Positions 1-8,656 of a DNA stretch of 18,458 nucleotides are shown here, one piece after another. The notes under the pieces were generated by a model. It made no database searches. It saw only the letters and a program-made list of their open reading frames with translations, and was not told the DNA's origin. The DNA comes from Chromera velia. Lineage: Eukaryota; Sar; Chromeraceae. Position 1 is the stretch's first letter; every line of letters starts with the position of its first letter. The position numbers were made by a program, and so were the translations under genes. The stretch covers positions 1 through 18,458 of the forward strand of contig JAHBMJ010003783.1 of the NCBI GenBank assembly GCA_018398765.1. The letters run 5' to 3'.

Positions 1-40
<40 letters not shown>

Positions 41-58
41 CGAGAACGGGGGAGAGAG
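1..58. repeat. AG-rich microsatellite at the window edge
   Basis: Nearly pure (AG)n for about 40 bases, then interrupted AG/GGGA sequence. The window also ends in a simple repeat (GT), so both edges may be places where an assembly broke. Confidence 0.95.
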
Positions 59-480
59 AGACCCCTTCTTTCTCTCCTTCCATCCTGCGTCTTATGAGAT
101 GATGGTTGTTAATCGTGAAACGGATATAAACGAATGAACTCAATGCAGTGAACGTACTTTGAAGATTGTCACATAATAAATGAAACCAATGTTCAAACCA
201 TAGTAAGTATTAAGGAGTTATTTGTTGATTAAGTCTTTGTATTAATGTTTTTTAATTCAATGATACAACAAGTTATAAAATTTGTTGATAAATTTGTTTA
301 TAGATTTAGTCCTATAAATTTCAGATCCATTATAAATATTTTTTCGGCTTTCTATACAAAAAATAAAGGATAGTTCATACAAGAAAATTAATTATGTCAT
401 AGATTTAAATTTTCTTAAATTTAGTCTTCATTCTACCGTATTTTTTAAGAAAAACACATTAAATCTTACATACGTCTGGA

Positions 481-510
481 TAACGCCAGGTAACGCCTAG
501 TAACGCCCCC
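481..510 (+). repeat. Three tandem 10-bp TAACGCC units
   Basis: Three consecutive 10-mers each begin TAACGCC (481-490, 491-500, 501-510); their last three bases vary. A further pair of TCTAGCCCT units follows at about 529-550. It could be a protein-binding cluster or a short satellite remnant. The unit is not a canonical telomere repeat. Confidence 0.7.
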
Positions 511-662
511 ACCCTAACTCTACCTGAGTCTAGCCCTATCTAGCCCTGACTGCATGTGAGTGCAACTTTCTGCGTGGTTTCAATCAGCTACATATATAGC
601 GTGGCACTGCGTGAACCATGCAGTTGTAATTTTTCTTGCTTTCCGGGGCCGTTCGCAAGCTT

Positions 663-760
663 GCTTGCGTCAGATTTCAGATGCATCATGCACGCATGCA
701 TGCATGCAGTCGATCTGTAAAAAATCTGACGCACGCGCTTGTAAACTGCAGATCGAGGGT
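663..760. promoter_or_regulatory. Nested inverted repeats around a GCATGC cluster
   Basis: A perfect 12-bp inverted repeat (TGCGTCAGATTT at 666-677, AAATCTGACGCA at 722-733) flanks a run of overlapping GCATGC palindromes at 691-708. A second interleaved inverted repeat pairs TCGATCTG (710-717) with CAGATCGA (749-756). The 14-mer GCATGCATGCAGTC at 698-711 also occurs once in each LTR of the retrotransposon downstream. GCATGC-type sites are known ApiAP2 targets in apicomplexans. A regulatory role here, or origin from an old LTR, is inference. Confidence 0.4.
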
Positions 761-919
761 TTGTGAGGTTGTGAATTAAGATCGTGTGCAAGCTCGAATG
801 TCCTGCACCAATTAATACTATGGCAACAATGCTGGCCATGCAGAGCTTGGAAACGATTGGAATATTTGACTCTGCATCTTTCTTCCCGCTAGGGTTTTGT
901 CTGCTTTTCCAGGGCGCGC

Positions 920-2743
920 ATGCTCTCCAACTTCCGTTCACTTCTCCAGCACAAAACAAGGACCTTCTCTTTCCGTCTCCTCTCCACAGCAGCGACGTAA
1001 GCTAGCCTCCCTCCAATCCTCTTTTGCAGTTGTGCCACTGCTTCCTTGTGCTTTTGTACGCATTCTTCAAAGACGTTGCTGTGTGAACTCCTCATGCCTC
1101 TGCCCCACTGTCGTCCTCTTTTCGTGATGAAATAAATCATTTGGGCTTCGAATGAATTCTCGATCCCACTTTTTTCACCTTCCTTCTTCCCGTCTCCATG
1201 CATACACGTTTTCCCCCTGCCTGCAGGAAAATGCCGAACCCCACAGCCACTTTCGAGACCACAATGGGCAACTTCACCGCAGAGGTTTTCCTCGACAAAA
1301 TGCCCTACACAGCCTCCAACTTCATCGACCTCGCCAAGACAGGGTTCTATAACGGACTCACCTTCCACAGGGTCATCGACGGTTTCATGGCACAGTTCGG
1401 GTGCCCCCACTCAAGGGTCAGTCGGCGGGCAGGCAGGCAGCCAGGAGGGTGCTCTTTTCAGCGCTAGGTAGCATTTTGGAACGTCTGTAGCCCGTATTCA
1501 TGACGATGCCAGGCAATGCTACGCCTGTGTGCAGACCCGCCCGTCTCCCTCGTGTGACTGTCTGTATCCCTCCCACGTTCCTTCCTTCCGTCCCTCCTTG
1601 AGCGGGCAGGTAGAGATATTCCTTCTGGCCTTGGTCATAACGTCTCTCTCTCTCCCTCCCTCCCTTCCTCCCTCTCTCTCGCTCGCTCGCTCACTGTGAG
1701 AGAAAGAGAGAGAGAGCGAAGGGGGAGGTCTTGGTGGACTCATCACTCACATGCATCGATTCGCACAAATGCCAAAGCAGCTGCCTCCTTCACCCCGTCC
1801 TCTCCATCTCCTGCCCCGAGCTGCCTGCCTGCCTGCCCGCATTACCACCTGTCTGCTTATTTGCCCCCACTCGAATCCCTTCCTTCATTCCTCCTGTCTG
1901 TCTGCCCGGGCGCCTGCAGGACCCCAACAGCCGGGCAGCAGGCACTGGCGGCCCTCCCGGAGGCTCTTCGTTCCTGAACCTTGCCACAAACTCCCAAGAA
2001 AAGAGGGACGGGGAGGGAAACGTCAAAGATGAATTCCCCAACTGCCCCCAGATCTCCAACGAGCCAGGCACCCTCTCCATGGCCAACACCGGAGCGCCCA
2101 ACTCAGGGGGCAGCCAGTTCTTCATCAACGTCGCACACAATTCGTTCCTCGACTTCTTCGACAAGTCCACTCCCTCGTCCCATCCCGTCTTTGCAAAGGT
2201 AGGTAGGAGGATGACGGCAAAGGTGAAAGGAGCCGAGAGTGTGTCGGAGCGGACAGGCCGAATGGGTGGGATGCTTAGGAGAGCCAGAGAGAGAGACAGA
2301 AGCTAGGAGAATCAAGGGAACGAGAGGACTCCTGACGGCACAGAAGTAAAAGAATCAATCGTTCTTCGGGTGTGTGTGCCGTACCTCAATCCTCTGTGTG
2401 CGTGTGATCACGCGAAAGTCTTGTCGGGGGTGGAGAGGCAAGGGGCGCTTAACTCTCACCTTTCGGGCCCCCTGCCCACTTTGTCTGATTTGTCATGATG
2501 TTCTTTTGTCTGTGTTGCTTTCTTTCTTTTTGTCTGTTGTATTCATGAAGAAAAGGAGGGAGAAGAAGAAGAAGAAACATATAGTCTGTCTGTCAGTATC
2601 TGTGCGTCTCTCTGTCTGTCTGCCTTGCCTGTCTGCAGGTAGTTGACGGCTTCGACATCGTGCAGAAGATCTGCAAAGTGAAGACCAGCCGGGACGACAA
2701 ACCGGGCACACCCATCTACATGAACAAAATTACGATTTCGTGA
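920..2743 (+). CDS. Cyclophilin-type peptidyl-prolyl isomerase, probable mitochondrial precursor (4 exons)
   Basis: Exons 920-996, 1227-1416, 1920-2198 and 2639-2743 join in frame to 216 residues. Donors are GTAAGC, GTCAGT and GTAGGT; all three acceptors are CTGCAG|G. The family catalyses cis-trans isomerisation of X-Pro bonds. The cyclophilin core starts near residue 28. Family residues seen are the FHRVI motif (72-76, Arg74), Phe79, Met80, Gln82, [15 protein letters not shown] (143-157, with Asn145, Gln155 and Phe157) and His177. The position of human CypA Trp121 is Phe165, as in bacterial cyclophilins, so cyclosporin binding is probably weak. The first 26 residues contain Arg6, Lys12, Arg14 and Arg19, many Ser/Thr/Leu and no acidic residue: a typical mitochondrial presequence. 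Exon 1 is inferred from phase, splice sites and composition. If it is unused, translation would start at the ATG at 1231 and give a 189-residue cytosolic form. The core is longer than the roughly 165-residue CypA, mainly through loops in exon 3. Confidence 0.9.
997..1226 (+). other. Intron 1 of the cyclophilin gene (phase 2)
   Basis: It begins GTAAGC and ends in a pyrimidine-rich stretch with CTGCAG. It splits a Thr codon (AC|G) and joins the presequence exon to the catalytic domain in frame. Its acceptor matches those of the other two introns, which supports it being real. It would lie in the 5' UTR if a different upstream exon is used. Confidence 0.7.
1417..1919 (+). other. Intron 2 of the cyclophilin gene, with CT/AG inverted repeat
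   Basis: Phase 0, GTCAGT to CTGCAG, 503 bases. At about 1641-1720 a (CT)n/CTCG tract is followed directly by a (GAGA)n/GCGA tract around ACTGTGAG. This gives a potential long stem in the pre-mRNA. The pyrimidine-rich 3' half contains many CTGC units. Confidence 0.85.
2199..2638 (+). other. Intron 3 of the cyclophilin gene
   Basis: Phase 0, GTAGGT to CTGCAG, 440 bases. A purine tract of GAAGAA type at about 2550-2577 is followed by TCTG/TGTC repeats forming the polypyrimidine tract of the acceptor. Confidence 0.85.
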
Positions 2744-3954
2744 GCGAATTCAAAAATGTCGAAAGGAAGCAGGCAACCGATGTACGGACACAGACAAACT
2801 TGGGCGCACAATAGTGCAATGCGAGAGAGAGGGAGAAGGAAAAAATTCACGCCCTTTGTTCATTCATGAACGAAATTTGAAGCGAGAGCAAAAGCAGTTT
2901 CCTCATGCACGTGCTTCGATGGATGGAGCTGTCGTTCGCGTGCTTGCTGAGCACATTGATCCCTTCATGAAGAGAGACGCGACAAATGCGGTCACAGAGG
3001 CCCATTCCGTTTAACTAGTCTCCTTCTGCAAAAAGACAACAGAGACAAGTAGGTAGACAGGCAGATCGAGCTGAATCGAATCGCTGATTAATTTATTTCT
3101 TGACTCACCTGCTTCCCGCGCACATGCAGAGAGACAGAGAAAAAGGAAGATTGAGTCGGTCGTGAGAAAGCCTTAACGGCGCGCAACGTTCGACTACATT
3201 TTCTGATCGATCCTGCATTGCTTCTTTGCCTCTCTTCTTTCCGACGATTAATCGATCATCGATCGAAGGTGAGGTCGGATCAAGAGAGTATTTCATATAC
3301 ACGTGCTGTGCGACCTTTTGGGGGTCTGCGTTACATCCATACGGAGGAGAAGAATCGGATCGTCGGACGCCACAACAATTATTTTTTGTTTGTCTTCAAA
3401 GACACGCGAGCGGGCTGGGATGACTAAAAGAAGGTGCTTGCATGTGCATTAACAGCATTGCGGTGCACTGCCACCTCTACCAAGTTTGGGTGGGCCGCGG
3501 GCGGGGTCTGAGAGCCCACTTGGAAGGACGTACCGGGGAGAGAAGAAAAAGCAACAGAAGTGTTGAGGGCGTCTCTTAGCAAAGAGTTGCATCGTAGTAG
3601 GCTGCATCGGCGATAAACCGAAAGAAATGAAGATTGAACCCTATAGCTTGAACCTAGGGTTGAGAGACAAATAGAGATAAAGCTTCTTACAGGGGGGGCA
3701 TTGACTTAAAGTTTATTCCTAGCGTCTGGCCTATACGTCTTTCATGTCTTCCTTCTGTCCTGGTTGCTGCTCTCGCTACTAGCTCTCTCTCTCATGCGAC
3801 CTCATACTTGACGCTCCTCCATCTGAATGCCTTCTTCAGCATTTGCTAAGTACTTCCTAGCCCTCAGTCATAACCAGTGCACTGCCTACTCCTCCTTCCT
3901 CCCAGCCCTCCCCTTACACTCCTCTGGTCCCCCGAATGCACGCGCTTGCCGCTT
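2744..3954. other. Intergenic region after the cyclophilin gene
   Basis: No gene is recognised. The first part presumably holds the cyclophilin 3' UTR; no unambiguous polyadenylation signal was identified. Short frames at about 2814-3014 and 3105-3427 lack family resemblance. Small inverted repeats are present: CCAAGT...ACTTGG at about 3480-3523, and AACCCTA (3637-3643) with TAGGGTT (3655-3661). The right part, from about 3700, may be the decayed 3' end of the minus-strand retroelement, but its boundary cannot be set. Confidence 0.5.
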
Positions 3955-5454
3955 TCAGGTGGGCAAACTGCAGTCGGGCCCATGTTTCCTTTTCTTTTCT
4001 TCTGCTGCTGCTTTGAGGGCTTGAGTCCAGGTCACCTTCTCCCTCGAGGCGGCATGTGGGTTTATCACCCTGGTGTCGAAAATTGCCAGCCTTTGTGGAG
4101 CATAGGCCCCCCGGACTTGGAAGTCCCCCCTTAGTGCTGGACATCCCTGCACCTCCCCTTCCTCCCTAATGATTGGCTCCTTTGCGTGGACCACTCCCGT
4201 GGGGTATACTTCCGCTGCTAGACTCGCCCACGTACGGTTGACTTCGCCATGTCGCAGTGTCGGCAGTCCCCCGACTGGGCAGTTAAGGGCATGTTGCAGA
4301 CTCCACCTTCCCCCACATCCCTCACATCTGCTCTTCTCCCCCCCTACCCTCCCCTGGTATCGGATTGTCATCGCATCTCGGAATTCGTCTGGGCTGAGAT
4401 TCATTCCGTGTTCCTTCAGGGGGGTAGCCGTCAGCCATCCTGACTACCTCTTTTCTTTTGACTGTCTGACTTCCTCACACTGGTCCTCACTGGCTGCCTA
4501 CCCTGACTGGCTACCTAACCTCTCCCACTCCTTCTCTACTGCTTCTTTTACTGCTTCTTTGTGGGCTGCCCTTACCTTCTGCCCCCTCTTCACGTGCTCG
4601 TCTGCGTCTATGTCCTCTCCTCGAAGGATGGCCTCTGTGATCGCTTTACTGGCTGCGGCTGAGGTCTTGTAGTCCCTGTCCGCTGTTTCGGTGGGTTTGG
4701 GGATGCCTAGGCCTAGCAGTCGGACCGGGAGGGCGGCAACATCTCTCAGCCATACGTCATGTTGGTTGGGGGGCCCTCCGTTCCGTCGTCCTTTCATCAG
4801 GGCGGGGATGAGGCGGTCTCTGATCGTGCCTTCCAGCTGCCCCATCTATCCCCCCGCCCCTGGCACTACCTGCGCCACAAACTTCCATTCGTGCTGCAGG
4901 GATTTTGAACAGGCTGCGTATGCTTCGTGTGGGGCAAATTTTGCTGCTGTTGCGACTCTTTCCACGCTTCCGGCCCACTCTTTCACCTTCTCCTGCACCC
5001 ATTTCTCTCTGTGTGCGCCCATACCTATGTGCCCCCCTAGGAGACGCGTCCCCTCTACTATCTGTAGGTCGGGGAACTCTGCAAAAATCTCCTTAGCTTT
5101 CTGCACAAATTGTGGGAGCACTGCAAGGATCAACTTGTCCACCTCCACTACATACCCTGCCGCGGGCCCCCTCTTGACTAACTCGCGCAGCCATGCTCGC
5201 AACTGGCGCAACCAGCCGGTATTGGATGCGTCATCCGTATACCAGAGCTGGTGCCAGTATCTCTGGAGAGGATCGGGCTCCTGCTGTTGTTGCTTTTTCT
5301 TCTCCGTTCCGGCTGCTACCCCTGCACTCCATCTGTCCGCTGTGAAAAACCAGTCGCTTCCGTTTCGGGCCGACGCGGAGGCGGCTGAAGAGGACGATGC
5401 TGTGCGGTGCGAATCGCCAAGGGGTGGGGCGGGTGGGCAAGCTGAGGGGTGGTC

Positions 5455-5600
5455 CGAGTGGAGGGAGGAGGGGGAAGAGGAGGAGGATGAGGAGGAGGAC
5501 GAGGAGGAAGAGGCATGGAGGGAGGAGGAGGAGGANNGGGGAGGGGGAGGGGGAGGGGGAAGAGGGGGAGGGAGAGGAGGGGGGGGATGGAATGGGGGAG
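5455..5600. repeat. GGA/GGGGA low-complexity tract with NN assembly gap
   Basis: The plus strand is almost pure purine (GAGGAG, then GGGGGA repeats) and encodes poly-Ser/Pro on the minus strand within the RT insert. Two N at 5536-5537 mark a gap of unknown true length. The reading register of the minus-strand RT changes by one across it, so the gap size decides whether the frame is broken here. G-run density at 5538-5590 would allow G-quadruplex formation. Confidence 0.9.
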
Positions 5601-5734
5601 GAAGCTGAAGATGATGAAAGGGCGGCTGCCTGTCTACCTATCTTGTGTATCGGGTTGTCCTCTCTTTCTGTCTGGTTTGGCGTATGAGTGGTTATGGTGG
5701 TGGATGTATGCTCTTCAGCTTCCTGTCTTCTGTC

Positions 5735-6165
5735 TCTCGCCCCTGTCTGTTTCTCCCTGTTTGTCTGGCTGCTCTCGCTTGCCTCTGACCAATTCTCTCT
5801 GTCTGCCTGTCTGCTCCCCGTCGCCCCTGACTGATTTTCTCTGTCCGGCTGGCTGCTCTCACTCGTTCCTGGCTGTGTCTCTCTATCCGCCTGTTTGCTC
5901 TCACTCGCCCCTAACTGATTCTCTCCATCTGGCTGGCTGCTCTCACTCGTTCCTGGCTGTGTCTTACTGTCTGCCTGTCTGCTCCCCGTCGCCCCTGACT
6001 GATTCTCTCTATCCAGCTGGCTGTTCAGAATCAATCTCGCTCGATTCTAACTGTGTCTCTCTATCTGCCTGTCTGCTCTCCCTCATCCTTGTCTGTTTCT
6101 CTCCGGCTGCCTGGCTGCTCCCGCTTGCTTCCAACTGTGTCTTGCTTTCTGTCTGCCCGCTTCCG
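5735..6165 (-). repeat. 42-bp minisatellite encoding 14-residue hydrophilic repeats inside the RT
   Basis: About ten imperfect 42-bp units encode variants of SESSQPDRENQSGA and SESKQADRETQPGT on the minus strand. The two variants often alternate, giving an 84-bp higher-order unit. The repeat keeps the codon register except for one shift near 6010-6035, so it expanded as coding sequence. It lies between RT motifs B and C. Confidence 0.85.
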
Positions 6166-7640
6166 CTGCCTCGGAGAGCTCGGACGAGGGGGAGGATGGT
6201 GATGGCGTACCCTGCCATCGACATCGGGTCCCCTTGCATCCATCCCTCTCTGCTGCTGATGGTGGTAGTCCTGTGGGTTCCTCTTAGGAAGAGCTCTGCA
6301 TCCCCTCTATAGTAGTTGAAGAGGAATGTGGAGGCTCTGGGCCAGAGTATGCGGGCATTCCACAGCCCCGCTGTGCGATTTGCTGCGTTAAAAGCGTTTT
6401 CGGCGTCTATTAGGAGGGTTCCGAATGCCTTCTCAGGGTCGTCGCCAGCTTCCTGTGTGAGGGTCTCCCAGAGCTCCCTCACTGCATGAATCCCTCCTTC
6501 CAGGCCTTCCATGAGGCCACTGCACAGCTGATCGGCTCCGCATGCCTCCTGCAGTTCCTCTCTAGTCTCCTTCATCACTGCTTTTCCGAGGAGGCGCCTG
6601 ATCGCCTCCCCGATTCTTACCGGGCGCACCCCGGGGCATTTGTCTAGTGCAACCAGTTGGCATGCCATGAGTGCCTTCACCTGGTCCCACTCGAATACCT
6701 TCCTCCCCATTTCTGTTGCTAAGTTGGCAAGTTCTTCCCATAACTCTCTACTCTCCCTCCCTAGACTCAGGACTGCGGTGCGGAGCTGTGTGCTATCGAA
6801 TCCAGATGGCCCCGCGCTGCTTTGGAGGCGGCGTGCTACTGCGGCGATGTCCTCTTCGGTGATTAGGAGGGGGGTGAGGGTGGAGAGGCCCTCTCTGGGC
6901 ATCGCTTCTAGTGCTGCTGCTTGGGGTGTTTTTTCGGGGAGATGTTTGGCTTTCAGGGTCTCTGCTACCTAGTAGGTTTATCCTCTCTTGGTGAAGGTAT
7001 TTTCTCCGTCCAGGACTCCCCCTTTCTCTCGGCCTGTCAGTATCCGTGTTCCCCTCCTCATCTCCCCTGCTTGGATGAAGTTTCGAAATTTCCTCATCTT
7101 GGGGAGGCCCGCTGCCTTCTCGAGTTCTTTCCTTTTTGATTGGCTCTCGCTCTCCCCCCTTTTGCTGCTGCTGTGGGCTCTTCTGCTAATTTTGGTTGCC
7201 TCCTGAAGGAGGGTTTCTCTTCCCTTCTCCCCCTGCTCCCACAAATCTAGCCTGCTCTCGATGGTCTCCCGTACCTTCTTTGCCTTTTTAATACGGGGGT
7301 CTCTCCGGAGGGTAAGGTCTAGCATCAGCAGGAGCGCTTTGCTTGGATTGTCCCCGCTCCTAATCCCTGCAATTAGGGATTACGTCAGCCATACTAGCCT
7401 CCTCCCTGTGCCCCTTTTGGGGAATGCGTACTGCCCGCTGGGGTGTAGATGCTGTGCACGCCTCCACTCTCTCTCCCACCTTCCCTAAGCGAGGGGGGGC
7501 TTCCCTCCTGGCTCCCTGGGGGCCCCGTAGGCTACCTCCATGAGGCGGTCGGCCTCCTCTCTTATCAGGGGGCGCTTTTCCTCCTTGGCCGCTCGTATGC
7601 CTGCGTTTGCCTCACGTTCCTTCAGGGGTGGAGATTGAAT

Positions 7641-8656
7641 TGAATTAGAAGTTAGAAGCGTGAGGTTCTGAAGATATGTCTAGATAGGTGCAATTGAATT
7701 TTAGTTTAATGCATAAAATTAGTCAGTTAGTTAGTTCGAGGATATATAACCTTACTTGGAGTGCTAAGCTCCTGAGCGGTAAACAAAGTTATAGTAAATA
7801 AATTAATTGCCAGTGATTGACTAATCAGTTTTACTTTAGGGCCTTTTCAGCGAGTTTTCGTTATGTTTTTGTATCTGTTAGATTGTGGATGCATGATCTC
7901 AGAAGAAGAGAGTCTTCTCATATTGTGTTTAATTGTAAAGCATGCTACTCTGGTCGACATGAAGCCTCCAGAAGTAGAGGAGTTTGAAAAAAAACATCTT
8001 GGTTGAATAAAGTGCGTATAATCTAAAGTATAAATCAAAGTGAACTGTTGTTATAAAGAATCGAACTGCCTCGTACGTTGCTGCCGAACGCCAGACGCGT
8101 ATAGTTCATAGGCCAATGACGATAATATATGATGACGACTCCCGCCGTCGTTTCCAAGTCTCTTGGCGTCAGAGGGCATGGGATCAGATTCAAAACGAGA
8201 TTGGCTTTCTTGAATAGTTCGAAGAGGGGGAAGAACAAGCGTCCAGCAGAGAGAACCTCTCTTTTGATATGTCTTTCCCATCAGTTACATGCGCTGTGCG
8301 GGCTTTTGTGACCCTAGAAAACCATCCAGCAAGAGAAGGGGAGAGTGTCCGACCTGGCCTTCAAGGGGGCAAGTTTGTTGCAACGTGGCTGTGAGAGCAG
8401 ACTGAGTATGTCATTGAAGCTTAGCAATAGAAGTTTGTTCTATACAGATCGCTCAACACGTTGCGGGTGCAACAGGGAGGGGTACTTCACATAATGAGAA
8501 GAAAATGAAGGGAATGGTGTTGCTGTTGTGCACAATCCTGCCCAGAACCGGTTCTAAAGCGCTAGCCGAGTATCTCAAGAAAGTTCATTGTTTTGATCAG
8601 GCAGATTGAGTTGAAGCAATTCGATTGGCATGCAGGTTTCCTCATCCCTCCCCCCC
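7641..8656. other. Intergenic region, no gene recognised
   Basis: The AT-rich part (about 7640-8060) includes short TAGT/GAATT repeats. It is followed by a more mixed stretch. Small frames occur on both strands (for example 8035-8238 minus) with no domain or codon evidence. It ends in a run of 12 C (8650-8661) at which the duplicated block begins. Confidence 0.6.

Larger units (their letters stand above)
59..919. other. Upstream intergenic region of the cyclophilin gene
   Basis: No convincing coding sequence is seen. Bases of about 100-470 are strongly AT-rich. From 480 onward the sequence becomes GC-richer and holds short tandem repeats and GCATGC palindromes, listed separately. Short reading frames on both strands here have no start context, family resemblance or splice logic and were left out. 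The region probably contains the promoter and 5' UTR of the gene starting at 920. No clear TATA box sits immediately upstream of that start. Confidence 0.6.
3955..7640 (-). pseudogene. Decayed non-LTR reverse transcriptase with zinc finger and C-terminal nuclease-like region
   Basis: Read leftward, one frame runs from about 7640 through RT motif A (LLIDAENAFN, near 6390-6415) and motif B (EGWMQGDPMSM, near 6216-6248). Past a long insert, a second register continues with motif C (WYTDD; YTDD at 5230-5241) and the RLLGGHIG and LPVRLLGLGIP segments. A C-x2-C-x7-H-x3-C finger (CEGC...H...C, near 4290-4340) follows. The tail RGDFQVRG / FDTRV / EEKKRKH is like the PD-(D/E)XK-type endings of this RT family. 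Breaks: stop codons at 7487-7485, 7382-7380, 6980-6978, 6971-6969, 4848-4846, 4500-4498 and 4446-4444 (five TAG, two TAA), a frameshift near 6010-6035, and a register change across the NN gap. In the family as I recall it, motifs B and C lie a few tens of residues apart; here they are about 325 apart. The 5' boundary (7640-7680) and the 3' end are uncertain. It is not expected to be functional. Confidence 0.85.

Noticed and set aside
1731-2306. A single 191-codon unspliced ORF covering the second half of the cyclophilin
   Set aside because: Its ends translate intron sequence. Only 1920-2198 encodes cyclophilin, bounded by good splice sites.
3637-3661. AACCCTA / TAGGGTT as a telomere remnant
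   Set aside because: One unit on each side of an 11-base spacer; it is a small inverted repeat, not a tandem telomere array.
5231-5608. Long overlapping frames on both strands in the GGA/GGGGA tract
   Set aside because: Purine-only low-complexity DNA is open in several frames by composition. Only the minus-strand register linked to RT motif C is supported.
5735-6165. CRISPR-like array (regular 42-bp units)
   Set aside because: Units are contiguous, without unique spacers, and encode a 14-residue repeat inside an RT. It is a coding minisatellite in a eukaryotic context.
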